A stretch of 64,000 nt of DNA from Opisthocomus hoazin (lineage: Eukaryota; Chordata; Aves; Opisthocomiformes; Opisthocomidae). The notes below the pieces were generated by a model. That model searched no databases. It worked only from the letters and a program-made list of their open reading frames with translations, and was not told the DNA's origin. The first letter of the stretch is position 1, and each line of letters begins with the position of its first letter. Both the position numbers and the translations under genes were made by a program. The stretch is taken from the NCBI RefSeq assembly GCF_030867145.1, contig NC_134428.1, positions 24,779,537-24,843,536 on the forward strand. The letters run 5' to 3'. Shown here piece after piece: positions 36,733 through 48,245 of the stretch.

Positions 36733-37257
36733 CAGAATCACAGAATCACAGAATAGTAGGGGTTGGAAGGGACCTCTGTGGGTCACCCAGCCCAACCCTC
36801 CTGGCGAAGCAGGGTCACCCAGAGCAGGCTGCACAGGACCTTGTCCAGGCGGGTCTGGAATATCTCCAGAGAAGGAGACTCCACAGCCTCCCTGGGCAGC
36901 CTGGGCCAGGGCTCCGGCACCCTCAGAGGGAAGAAGTTCTTCCTCATCTTCAGCTGGAGCTTCCTCTGCTTCAGTTTGTGCCCGGTGCCCCTTGTCCTGT
37001 CGCTGGGCACCACTGGGAAGAGCTTGGCCCCGTCCTCCTGACCCCCACCCTGCAGATATTTAGAGGCATTTCTAAGGTCCCCTCGCAGCCTTCTCTTCTC
37101 CAGGCTGAACAAGCCCAGCTCCCTCAGCCTCTCCTCGTAGGAGAGATGCTCCAGTCCCCTCATCATCCTCGTAGCCCTCCGCTGGACTCTCTCCAGTAGC
37201 TCCTCATCTTTCCTGAACTGGGGAGCCCAGAACTGGACACAGCACTGCAGATGAGGC
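36733..37257 (-). mobile_element. CR1 LINE, derived subfamily
   Basis: About 525 bp from the tail (AGAATCACAGAATCACAGAA) to the segment ending CACTGCAGATGAGG. ORF2 C-terminus with EPWPRLPRE and the variant QLKMRKNFF. It forms an inverted pair with the plus-strand copy at 37688. Confidence 0.93.
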
Positions 37258-37687
37258 AGTCGGTGAACGCGGAGCCACCAGCCGCTGGGGTCAGGGTGCT
37301 GGGTCCCAGCATCGTCCCGGGACGGTGCGGGGAACGGCAGCCTCTGAGCAGTTAATGGTGCAACACCTCCCCTTCCTCAGCAGCTCAATCACTCCCAGAT
37401 AATTACGCTATTTCACATTTTCATTAACTCCCTAATACTTTCCCCTAAATTACCCCAGTTAATTATTGATAACCCCTGTCTCTCTCCAGATCTGGCTTAA
37501 ACTGGCAGAGAGCAGGCTTCTGTTATGCTCCACATTAGCACAAGCATTGGAAACTTTAATTAAAATTACAGTTAATTCTTACTGACCTTAAGAAAACGCC
37601 TTGGGAATGCTAAGCGTTGCCTCCGAGTACGCGACACTGCGAGGAGGGAGCACCCCGGCAGCCTCGGAGGGAACGCGTGTTTCAAGA
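37258..37687. other. AT-rich island between inverted CR1 copies
   Basis: 37380-37590 is strongly AT-rich with TAATTA (37400-37405), TTAATTATTGAT and TTTAATTAAAATTACAG, in contrast to the GC-rich flanks. Candidate enhancer-like conserved element. Confidence 0.4.
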
Positions 37688-38265
37688 GGAGCGTGGGCAG
37701 CAGGGCAAGGGAGGTTCTCCTCCCCCTCTGCTCTGCCCTGGGGAGGCCCCATCTGCAGTGCTGGGTCCAGTGCTGGGCTCCCCAGTTCAAGAAAGATGAG
37801 GAGCTACTGGAGAGAGTCCAGTGGAGGGCTACGAGGATGAGGAGGGGACTGGAGCATCTCTGCTACGAGGAGAGGCTGAGGGAGCTGGGCTTGTTCAGCC
37901 TGGAGAAGAGAAGGCTGAGAGGGGACCTTAGAAATGCCTCTAAATATCTGCAGGGTGGGGGTCAGGAGGACGGGGCCAGACTCTTCCCAGTGGTGCCCAG
38001 TGACAGGACAAGGGGCAACGGGCACAAACTGAAGCAGAGGAAGCTCCAGCTGAACCCGAGGAAGAACTTCTTCCCCCTGAGGGTGACGGAGCCCTGGCCC
38101 AGGCTGCCCAGGGAGGTTGTGGAGTCTCCTTCTCTGGAGATATTCCAGACCCGCCTGGACAAGGTCCTCTACAACCTGCTGTAGGTGACCCTGCTTCAGC
38201 AGAGGGTTGGACTAGATGACCCACAGAGGTCCCTGCCAGCCCCTACCATTCTGTGATTCTGTGAG
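37688..38265 (+). mobile_element. CR1 LINE, derived subfamily, plus orientation
   Basis: About 578 bp from 'GGGCAGCAGGGCAAGGGAGG' to the tail CATTCTGTGATTCTGTG. A plus-strand frame of 163 codons (37693-38184) gives the ORF2 C-terminus with EPWPRLPRE. Confidence 0.93.
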
Positions 38266-40830
38266 AGCAGACGACGTGCCCGGGAGGAGAAATGAAACTC
38301 TTGTAGCTTTCTGCTAAGCTGATAAATTTCAATTTTTAATAAACGGTAAAACACCTGGCATTTGAGAGGCATCAGAAATGGGATTTCCCGTGTAGAAATA
38401 TTCAAATAAAGAAAATAGCAAAACCCTGGAGAGGGATGGAAAACGCCACCGTCTACCCGAGAGCCTCCCGGGAGCCGTCTCGCTCATCTCTTCCCCCAGC
38501 CTTCCTCTCCACCCACCGCAGCGGCCCATCCCCATCCTCCTCTCCCCCTCCGAGCCGCGGTACCCGGTCGCTCGGAGGCTGCTGCTCACCGCCGTACCCC
38601 CGCGCCGGCACCCCGGGCTGCGGTGACCGGTCACCCAGGGCTGTAACACCCCGACATGCTCCCAGCCAAGGTGGGCTCCCAAGGGCTGCTGGACCTCTCC
38701 GGGACCTCCCCTCTCTCACGGTCAGTGGGAAATTGCAGATTACGGCTGTGCTCCCGGGGGGGCCCTCGTTTAGATTAATTACCTCCTCCGCGGAGGTAGC
38801 GAGGTGCAATAACTTACAGGCCTGATAAAAATGCAGAAAGCTGCATTAAATACAGATTAACAGCCACAGCGGGCACGTAACCAAAGCAGACTTCAAAAGC
38901 CTGGGCTGACACAACTTTCCAGGGTTAATTGGTTCATGATTCCTCCACTCTGCGAGGATTTTGCTGCAGAGGAAGGAGAACTCCTCCCAGCACCCAGCTG
39001 AGAGCACGAAGTCATGGAGGAGAACCTCACCGATAAATCCGTCTCCAGCCCGAGAGCATCCCCGCGTTATCGCCCACGGCTCCTGCACGCGGGGGCCGGG
39101 CTCTGCCCCCGGCTCAGCCCACCCAGAAATGCCCGGCGCACCCCCAGCCCGTGCCAGGAGCGCGAAGGGAGGCCCCCAGACCCCCCGATAAACCGCAGAT
39201 GTGGGTGACGGGTGCCAGCTGGATCGGCACTTGCAGGTTATATCTTACCACCAAAAGTGAAAGAGAAAAGGAGGGGGGGGGAAAAAACCCCCCTCTCCGT
39301 TGTTATTATAAAAAACAAGCACTGACACAAAAAAGCCCCCCGACAAAAGCAAGCCAAAGGCGAGGGGATTTCTGCCGGCGGGGATATGGTTGAGAGCTTT
39401 CTGCAGGGCCAAAGACAGCGACAAAGATGGGCTGGCCAGGGGGTGACAGGGGGACAAAACCGCCCCGGAGAGCCCAGCTTAGCGATGCTCCCCCAGCCCA
39501 CCCTCGCCCGGGCCGGGGGCACCCAGGGGCGTCCGGCTGCGGTCCCCGGGCACCTCCTCTCTCAAAGGCAGGGTGACAGGCTGCCCGGGACCGCGCTCAA
39601 TGGGGGACAGACCCTTTTTTGTGTAAATGTAAAACAGTTTGGAACCAGGAGAGAGGGGGGACGAGGCTTGGGACAGATTTATCCTCTCCCAGCAGACACC
39701 CGGTACCACCCGGATCTGCATATGAATCGCCCCAGCGGGCTTATCTCACCCGGCGGGACAAGGCGGCCTTTGTGGCCCCACGGCAGCTATGAAGTTGTTA
39801 AACTGGAACCAGTTACGGATAGACTTTGAGATACTGGCCTCTTCCATCAAGGCAGCTAAAACAGCAGCACCTTTGCTGGGAAACGGGGGCACCGGCAAGG
39901 GGCGGCGGGGGACAGGATGACGGGAGGGGACAGATCCAGCCTTGTGTCCCCGCTCTGCCAAGGAGACCCCGGCTGCCAAGGGGACACCAGACCCCCATTC
40001 CCCAAAGCGGGGTGGGGGGCACACGTGGGCAGCCGTGCTTACCCCCACGCTGGTCCTCTCCATCCCCTCCTCCTCCTCCCGGAGCAAGCAGCGGGGCATC
40101 TGTTGAACCTCAGCGCGAGGCACGGAAGGCTGAAGTCGCCAGCGAGCCGCCCGGGAGCAAATTAGGCCATGTTCTTTTCTTTATTCCTAATTACTGCGAT
40201 CTTCCCCCCCCCTCCCCACCTCCTTCCCCGCTGCCCCTTCGGAGGAGGCAGCGGGTGCTGCCAGCACCTCCCCAGCAGGCAGAGCCCCCCGGGCGCTTTC
40301 CGTCCCATGCCTGCCTCCATTATTTTTGATTCTTTCACCAATTCAAAAACGTGCAAATGAGGCCATGGCTTCCCAATCAGGCCTGGCCAGGAGCTAATTG
40401 GCATTAAGCAGGGAAACCTGAGTATGCTAATGATGGCAGTAACGAGCCCGTGATGCGCCTGGAAGGGCAGCCAAGCCCTCGGCTCAACGGCTGACTCCGA
40501 GACACGTCAATTAACAACAAGCAAGATAATTTATTAATGCTCCTTTGCACCCCGCTGCCCTTTGCTCCTAATTACAGTTTGATACATGAAACATGGCGGG
40601 GGTCCGACGGGTCCCGCTCCCAGCATCCCCGAGCAGCCTCTCGCCGGGGCACCAGCCTCGGACCACGGCTGGAAGGTCTCCAGCCATCGCCAAGGGCTCC
40701 CGGAGCTCTCCCACCACCGGACCAGGGGGACGGGGTCCCTGCGCCGGGATGCAGCCGGGTCAGGCTGCGAAGGGGCTCCGGGGAGAGGGGAGATGCGATG
40801 GGCTGGACGGTGCCACCGGCCAGGGCTGCT
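38266..40830. other. unique DNA with several AT islands
   Basis: AT/TAAT-rich islands at 38300-38410, 38765-38870 and 40310-40570 sit within GC-rich DNA. A poly-G/poly-A/poly-C hairpin-capable tract lies at 39271-39296. No exon is recognised on either strand. Confidence 0.4.
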
Positions 40831-41193
40831 CCCTGCAGAGTCCGAGCCCCCGCAGACCCTTCCTGAGGGGCTCCCTTAGCGGCTGCAGGGTCCGAGTCCC
40901 TGCAGACCCTTCCCAAGGGGCTCCCTTGGTGGCTGCAGGGTCCGAGCCCCCACAGACCCTTCCCAAGGAGCTCCCTTAGCAGCTGCAGGGTCCAAGCCCC
41001 CTCAGACCCTTCCCAAGGAGCTCCCTTAGCGGCTGCAGGGTCTGAGCCCCCACAGACCCTTCCCAAGGGGCTCCCTTGGCGGCTGCAGGGTCCGAGCCCC
41101 CGAAGAACCTCCCCAAGGAGCTCCCTTAGCGGCTGCAGGGTCCGAGCCCCCGCAGACCCTCCCCAAGGAGCTCCCTTAGCGGCTGCAGAGCCC
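40831..41193. repeat. 50-bp minisatellite, about 7.2 copies
   Basis: GGCTGCAGGG-type landmarks recur at 40881, 40931, 40981, 41031, 41081, 41131 and 41181, exactly 50 bp apart, and a diverged first copy begins at 40831. The unit also carries TCCGAGCCCCC and GGAGCTCCCTTAGC. The 383-codon minus-strand ORF at 40572-41723 simply runs through it (three units equal 50 codons). Confidence 0.95.
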
Positions 41194-42380
41194 GGCTGCT
41201 CCGTCCTGGAAGGGCACGGGCTGCAAAGCTGGAGGAGGCAGCAGCGGGGTCTGTCGGGGGGCTCCGGGAAGGGCCAGGAGCTGGGCAGTTTTCCGACCTC
41301 TTTAGCATCCGGATCTGGGGATGTGGAGCAGGGAAAGGGGAGAAGCCCGTTCGCATTTCTAATGGAGCAGCCGCTTTTGCAAGTCACCCGACACCCCGTT
41401 ATTAACCCCGGTAAGACCCGGGGCCATTTTGGAACCCACGGCTGCTTTGTCCATCTACCCAAAGCTCTGTGCACCCCAAGACAGGAAGGTGAGGAAAAGG
41501 CCATTCCTCCCCAAACACCCCGGGGCAGCTGCAGCCCCTGCACCCGCTCCTGCTCGGACCCCAGACCCGCTCCCCTCCGCCGCCCGGCATTTGCATCGCG
41601 ATCGTGCTCATGTTTATGGCTGGGGGTTGCAATTACGGGCAGCTCAAGGCCCTGAAGGTTTTTCCTTTGCGTGGTTATTCCAGCAGGGTCATTAAGGCCA
41701 AAGGGCTCCTGATTAATGCACATAACAGCATATGATTATGAAGAGCAGAAACCAGAGTTAATAAGGGCGCAGCTCTGCCCTGCTCGGGGGCGACAGCGCT
41801 GGGGGAAGGGGCTACTTGGCCTCTGTCAGGATCCGTCAGACTCAGAGATGGTCCCTCCTTGCCTTTCTCCGCGGTGGAGCTACGATGCGTGGGGTCACCC
41901 CCAAAACCGCCGAGCGGCTGAACTCCCCGCTGACGGCCGCGGGGACCCGCCGCAGCCGGCACCACTCAGGTCCCCCCCGTGCTCTTGCTGAAGGCGGTGT
42001 CCCCTGGCCAAGGCACAAAGCCACGGCTGCTCGGGGACTCCTGCTTGCTGTGGGGGCCATCACCCATGAGCATCGGGCACCCCACCCTCCACGGGGACAT
42101 TTGCTACCTCCAGAGCTCAGCCAGAGGCAGGAGAGCAGCGGGACGGTGCGGGAGGGGGGCCTGAAGCAAAACCAACCTCGCGTCCCCAGGAGCAATATTC
42201 TGCGTGCAACAGCAAAGATGTGTTTTGAACATCCATGAGTGGAAGAGCCGCTGAACCCGCTGCTTGGGCTAAATCAGGTGAGAAGCAGAACAGCTACGTG
42301 AATCCCCGCTAAACTCTACAGAAAGCGTGGCCTGACGCATGCCCAGCCTTGGTGGGATGCTGGATTGGGGCTGGTTTGAA
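41194..42380. other. unique DNA, nothing coding recognised
   Basis: Includes a perfect octamer ATTTGCAT at 41589-41596 and an AT-rich block at 41690-41770 (CTGATTAATGCACATAACAG). No gene is recognised. Confidence 0.4.
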
Positions 42381-42895
42381 CCATAGAATCATAGGTTGGA
42401 AAAGACCTCTAAGACCATGAAGTCCAACCATCCACCCACCCCCACCATGCCTCCTAAACCACGTCCTAAAGTGCCACATCCACACAGTTTTTGAACCCCT
42501 CCAGGGATGGGGACTCCACCACTGCCCTGGGCAGCCTGGTCCAAGGCCTGACCACTCAGGAAAGAAATTTTTCCCAATATCCAATCTGAACCTCCTCTGA
42601 CACAACCTGAGGCCATGGCCTCTTGTCCCATCGCTGGTTCTGGGGAGCAGAGACCAACCCCCCCTCAGTGCACCCTCCCATCAGGGAGCTGTAGAGAGCG
42701 AGAAGGTCTCCCCTCAGCCTCCTCTTCTCCAGCCTGAACAGCCCCAGCTCCCTCAGACTTGTTCTCCAGCCCCCTCCCCAGCCTTGCTGCCCTGCTCTGG
42801 ACACGCTCCAGCCCCTCAGTGTCCTTCTCGTAGTGAGGGGCCCAATTCTGAACACGGCACTCGAGGAGCGGCCGCCCCAGCACCAAGCACAGGCG
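42381..42895 (-). mobile_element. CR1 LINE, older subfamily
   Basis: About 515 bp. Tail CATAGAATCATAGG, then AAAAGACCTCTAAGACCATG and the C-terminal ORF2 remnant in broken frames, out to the GAACACGGCACTCGAGGAGC segment. Confidence 0.9.
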
Positions 42896-43601
42896 AGGGC
42901 AGGGCTGCGACGGGCACGCACAGCCCTCTCCATCCCTCCGGAACGAAGCGCGTCAGCACGGCAGCAATTAGCAACCGGCTCGCTCCCCCGTGTCCCTTTG
43001 ATTCCCCGGTCCCGGGGGCGTGGGGACAGCCGGTGGCAGGTGTCCTGCCTGCGACCCGGGCCAGCCGAGGGCTCTGATCTCCGAGCGACCCTTCCCAGCA
43101 GTGGGTGCGCGCCCGCGCTCAGACAGCTTGCAGATGAAGGAGCAACAGACTGGAGATGATTTATTCAGGAATTAAAGGTTCAGTACCCCTCTTGAAGGCT
43201 GCGCCTCGGCGCTGTCAGCCTTCATCGCACACAATTAAAGGGGTTAGCTGCCCCGGCTCGCCGCGGCCCTCCTCCCTTCCAGGGGAATGAAATCAAACAA
43301 AACCGACCCCCCCACATGCCCCCCACCAAGCCCCAGCCCAGTCCCTCCAGCGTGTCGCCGCACTGCACAAGGACTCGCGAACTCGGTGCACAAGTGGCCC
43401 TGAGCTCCAGCCCGGGAAGCTGCTCCGGCTCCGCTCTCTGCCGGGGACCAGCTCGGCTCTGCCTGGGGCGGGGGGATGCAGGTGCTCGGGTGTTGTCCCC
43501 GCTCGCAGGAGGGGATGCTTGGGGTGGGGGTCCCTGCTCGGCTCGCAGCCCCGGTGCCACCCATGCAAAGCCCGTCCCTGCGGCTGGGGCTCGCCGAGCT
43601 G
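42896..43601. other. spacer, nothing recognised
   Basis: GC-rich with a mild AT patch at 43150-43245. No feature is recognised. Confidence 0.4.
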
Positions 43602-43748
43602 CTCACAGAATCCCAGCATGGTAGGGGTTGGAAGGGACCTCTGTGGGTCACCCAGTCCAACCCCCTGCCCAAGCAGGGTCACCCACAGCAGGCTGTAGAG
43701 GAACTTGTCCAGGAGGGTCTTGAATATCTCCAGAGAAGGAGACTCCCA
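43602..43748 (-). mobile_element. CR1 3' fragment, GGGTCACCCAG class
   Basis: About 147 bp from the tail CACAGAATCCCAGC to GAGAAGGAGACTCCCAGA; 5'-truncated. Confidence 0.88.
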
Positions 43749-44596
43749 GAGCCCTGGGCCGGGGAGGGTTTGTGCCTGCTCCTGTTTCTCCCCTCGGAGC
43801 AAGACCTGAGCCCTCTGCCAGCTCGGCACCTTCCGGCTCGGAGCAGGGAAGGCGCTGGTCGCGTGCCAGCTCACACCAGCATCGCTCAAACGCGGCCTCG
43901 AGTTTCCCTCTCACACCCAGAGGGGAGATAAGGATAAAAATCGGCATCGTCCAGATTATTCTTTTTCCCTTCAAAGTTGTGAGAACTGTTGGGGTGGTTT
44001 GGCTGCATGGAGGGGGAGCATTGCTCATGGGCGTGAGCAGCAGGAATTCAATGAAAAGCTTCCTTCCCCTTAGAAAAGAAAAGGAAGAAATCTGCTGGCA
44101 GCAGCGGCTGCTGATAATCCCTTTCCAAGGCAGTAAATTTTCCTGCAGCTACCCCAGCAAGTAATCTGGCAGATTATTACACCTTTCAGCGGAATCAGCC
44201 TTTTAAATACGCTCTCCCCTCGCCATGCATCTTGTGTTTTACGACCTGACTTGCTGGCTGAGCAGAGGGAAACACAAATTATGCTCTTCCGCAACCGGAG
44301 CAGAGGCACCGGTGACAAATTTTATACCTCTGGTAACTGGGATCCTTGGGCACCGCAGTAAATCAGGGGGATTCGCTCTTCGAGCTGCGTGGGGCTGCCA
44401 GGCTGGGGGCTCGGCATCCCCTGGGGAGGGGAAGGGTCCCCAACCGCTGCCCGGGGCGAGCACCTCGCCAAGCCGGGCCATGGCAGCGCCGAGACGGCAC
44501 ACGCTGCTCCGACGGGCGCAGCACGATTAACGCAGACTGCCAGGCTTCCAACGGCCAGCTGGTTTATACGGACCGGTTGTGCCCAGCCTGAGCACT
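43749..44596. other. spacer with AT-rich block
   Basis: 44080-44225 is AT-richer (GATAATCCCTTTCC, AATCTGGCAGATTATTACAC) and may be a conserved element. No coding exon is recognised. Confidence 0.4.
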
Positions 44597-44880
44597 TCAG
44601 TGGTGCCCAGCCACAGGACAAGGGGCACCGGGCACAAACTGGAGCAGAGGAAGCTCCAGCTGAACCCGAGGAAGAACTTCTTCCCTCTGAGGGTGACGGA
44701 GCCCTGGCCCAGGCTGCCCGGGGAGGCTGTGGAGTCTCCTTCTCTGGAGATATTCCAGCCCCGCCTGGACAAGGTCCTGTGCAGCCTGCTCTGGGTGACC
44801 CTGCTTGGGCAGGGGGTTGGGCTGGGTGACCCACAGAGGGCCCTGCCAACCCCGAACATTCTGTGATTCTGTGATTCTGT
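44597..44880 (+). mobile_element. CR1 3' fragment, derived subfamily, plus
   Basis: About 284 bp from CAGTGGTGCCCAGCCACAGG to the tandem tail ATTCTGTGATTCTGTGATTC. The 95-codon plus frame is the ORF2 C-terminus with EPWPRLPGE. Confidence 0.92.
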
Positions 44881-45758
44881 CTGGCAGGCTGTTGAGATGC
44901 AACATTTATTGCTGTTTAAAAAGAAAAAAAAAAAAACAGAAAAAAAATCCCCGAGAACACTGTAAGTAGGTCTAAGGTCTTTGTTTTCAATTACAACTAA
45001 AAAATACACATATTGGTTTTCACTAAATTGTCCTCTTGCAGCAATGGGCTGATCGGTCCCCGTTTCCCACCTAGATGGAGGAGAGCACAGGAAGGACACA
45101 AAAAGCCCACAAAAATCTCATTTTTTTTTCAGGTTTAAAGTTACGTGGCCAGCAGAAACGGGAATTCCTCCACCTCCCAATGCCTAAGTGGGCAAAAAGA
45201 AAACAAACTCTAGCTAAAAAGTAGCTCCTGAAAGCCAAACGAGAAAGAACCAGGGCATCAAGACTGGTTTTCCCGCAGCGCTGTGCTCCCAGGTCGTGGT
45301 GCAAAACCCATCGCTCCGACTGCCTCCTCCCCGGGGCTCACGGCTCCAAACGACGGCCGGACCCTGCCCGGACGCTCCCGGGACGGGAAAGCCGTGTCCC
45401 CACCATGTCCCCAGCGACGAAGCCGTGCTCTGGGCACTGCACGGTGCCAAGGACCTCTGTGCCCACAAGGTCTCTGTGCCCGCAGGCTTAACCCCACGCA
45501 CGGCACAGCAGCGTCTGCTGCTTTTGGGAGGAGACAGCAAGAAAAAGCGAGTTCTTTATAATTTTGCAGCTGCCTGAAGGGCCTTGGGTTGCCACACGCC
45601 AGCACACACCACGCTGAGGAGCTGCGATACTCAAATTAGAGGCAAAATCCTCCAATATTCCGAGTGCATCCACCCCCCCGCAGCCGTGCGGTGCCACGAC
45701 CCAGGGGACAGCGGCTGCAGGCAGTGCCAGCCCACCAGCAGTGCCAGCCCACGGGCTC
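44881..45758. other. spacer, nothing recognised
   Basis: Begins with A-rich sequence (44918-44950) just beyond the CR1 tail, then mixed unique DNA. No gene is recognised. Confidence 0.45.
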
Positions 45759-46330
45759 TCACAGAATCACAAAGGTTGGAAAAGACCTCTGAGATCATCA
45801 CGTCCAGCCACCACCCCAACACCACCACGCCTGCTAAACCACGTCCCCAAGTGCCGCATCCACTCGGTTTTTGAACCCCTCCAGGGATGGGGACTCCACC
45901 ACTGCCCTGGGCAGCCTGGTCCAACACCTGACCACTCTCTCATTACAGAAATTGTCCCTAATATCCAATCTAAACCTCCCCTGATGCAACTTGAGGCCAT
46001 TGCCTCTCGTCCCATCGCTGGTTCCTTGGGAGAAGAGACCAACCCCCCCTCACTGCACCCTCCTCTCAGGGAGCTGCAGAGAGCGAGAAGGTCTCCCCTC
46101 AGCCTCCTCTTCTCCAGCCTGAACAGCCCCAGCTCCCTCAGCCGCTCCTCATGGGACTTGTTCTCCAGACCCCTCCCCAGCCTCGCTGCCTTGCTCTGGA
46201 CACGCTCCAGCCCCTCCAGGTCCTTCTTGGAGTGAGGGGCCCAATTCTGAACACGGCACTTGAGGAGCGGCCCCACCAGTGCCGAGCACAGGGGCACCAT
46301 CACCTCCCTAATCCCGCTGGCCACACCATT
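45759..46330 (-). mobile_element. CR1 LINE, older subfamily
   Basis: About 572 bp; tail CACAGAATCACAAAGG, body to GGCCACACCATT. The minus-strand frame gives [18 protein letters not shown]-like ORF2 sequence. Its 5' side runs directly into the 19-bp minisatellite at 46331. Confidence 0.93.
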
Positions 46331-46539
46331 CCTGATACCAGCCAGGTATCCTGATCCAAGCCAGGTATCCTGATACCAGCCAGGTATCCTGATCCAAGCC
46401 AGATATCCTGATACCAGCCAGGTATCCTGATCCAAGCCAGGTATCCTGATACCAGCCAGGTATCCTGATACCAGCCAGATATCCTGATCCAAGCCAGGTA
46501 TCCTGATCCAAGCCAGGTATCCTGATCCAAGCCAGATAT
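46331..46539. repeat. 19-bp minisatellite, exactly 11 copies, CR1-derived
   Basis: Two alternating unit types, CCTGATACCAGCCAGGTAT and CCTGATCCAAGCCAGGTAT (some with CCAGATAT), fill 209 bp, which is 11 x 19. The first unit continues the CR1 body without a break (compare CCTCATGCACCCCAGGATCC in the CR1 copy at about 34457). Frames of up to 240 codons on the minus strand are by-products of the repeat. Confidence 0.95.
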
Positions 46540-47397
46540 CTCAGCTAATTAGCTCAGACTAATCAACCAGGGCGCAGTGCCAGTGGCAGGACCAGCGCTG
46601 CCCTCCACAGCGATGGGTCCCTGGCATCCCTCCTTGCCTCCATCACGGGGAGCAGGCACGGGGCATCCCTGGCATCCCCAGCATCCCTGCCTGCCCTGCC
46701 CGCCCGGGGAGGGTGCATGGGCAGGAGCCCCACGCCGGACACCCCGGTCCCAGCCCCGTCGCAGGTGCAGGAGCAGCAGGAGCCCACGCAAGGGAGGAAG
46801 AAAGGAGGAACCCACACATGTCTGCCAGAGCGAGACCTTCCCGCTGGCCGGGCGAACCGACAGCTGCTTCGATTTGATTAGCAGATGCTGACGAGGCATC
46901 GAGACAAGTCCCCAGAGCCATGAATAATTTCAGTGTATTTGTGTTTATTTGATCTCAGCATGGGGCTGGCCCCGCCGCCTCGCCCAGCCCCGGCCCAGAC
47001 CCTCGCAGAGCAATGGGGAAGGGGCTGCTGGGCTCTCCAGATGGCCGCTCCGAGGCCACCGCCGGCAGGGCTGGCTGTCCCTCTCCGGCGTGTGCTCCAG
47101 CAGGGAGAGAGCCCTTCATGGTCCTCTTCTTCATCCTCCATGCACACCTCCTGCACAGCCATCCCACCGGGCTGCGGGGTGAGGAAGGGACCCCCCAGCA
47201 GCTTTTGGGGAAGAGAAGGTCCCCCCCAGCCTCACAACTTAACATAACTCATTCCAACTTTTTCAAGTCTTTTTTACCTTTCCTCCTCTTTTAAACAGAC
47301 AAAAATGCGAACTTTGATCTTTCTGGTTCCCAGACCAGGGCTGGGATTGGAAACCATGTGCCAGGGCCACCAGGTCCTGCTGGCATCACCACGGGTC
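46540..47397. other. spacer, nothing recognised
   Basis: GC-rich unique DNA; ORFs without family match. Confidence 0.45.
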
Positions 47398-47525
47398 AGA
47401 TCACAGAATCACAGAATCACAGAATGGTAGGGGTTGGAAGGGACCTCTGTGGGTCACCCAGTCCAACCCCCCTGCTGAAGCAGGGTCACCTACAGCAGGC
47501 TACACAGGACCTTGTCCAGGCAGAT
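47398..47525 (-). mobile_element. CR1 3' fragment, GGGTCACCCAG class
   Basis: About 128 bp. Triple tail AATCACAG units, then GGGTTGGAAGGGACCTCTGT, truncated after CTTGTCCAGGCAGATG. Confidence 0.9.
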
Positions 47526-48245
47526 GCTCGTAAGAAAGCAATTAATGCATTTCAGAATAATGAATTGGCCATAAACCCCCACGGTCTCACACATAAACCC
47601 ACCAGAAGTTCTCTCTGAACCAGTATACCCAAGCAGTGCACAGGTATCGGGTCTCCCCCGCGAACTGGGGGGTCAGAGGGAAGGGAGAGCTGGCCCGGGC
47701 TCCAAACTGGACAGCCTGTGGAAAATGCTACTGGCAGAGGGGATCAAGAAAAACTCCCTCCCCATGGTGCCCCTGGGATGCTCAGCTCCTCTGCCCCAGC
47801 ACCATGGTGCATGATGGCACACGGACCCAGCTAGGGCTGAAGAAAGGGGATCTGAGCCCGGGGTGGGGGCTGAGATTCCTCTCGTGGCTCCTTCTGGGGT
47901 GGCTTTGGGAGAAGAGCCAGGACCACGCTCAGCAGGCGCAGCCCTTGCTCTGACGCTGTCGGGGGCCTCCCTGCATCTCCTGACTGAGGACCCTGGGTCT
48001 TACTCCCATAGGTGAAAGCTAGGCACACAGTCTGTATTTTAAACCAAGCAAATTCAACCGCTTCAACAAAAGCAATTTCCGTGTAATCCTCCTGCCCACA
48101 GCGCCTTCCACATCCAGGTTTAAATTGCACCGGTTGGATCTGACGACTTCGAGATCAAAGCTGCTCCGAGCGAGGTGACAGCCCGACCCTTGCCATCAGA
48201 GTAACGCCTCTCCCGTCGCCCTGTGCCGACTCAGCACGTGGCAAG
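47526..48245. other. spacer, nothing recognised
   Basis: Unique DNA without a recognised exon or repeat. Confidence 0.45.

Noticed and set aside
46300-46530. Tyr/Trp/Asp-rich repetitive ORFs on the minus strand
   Set aside because: They are translations of the 19-bp minisatellite in its three phases.
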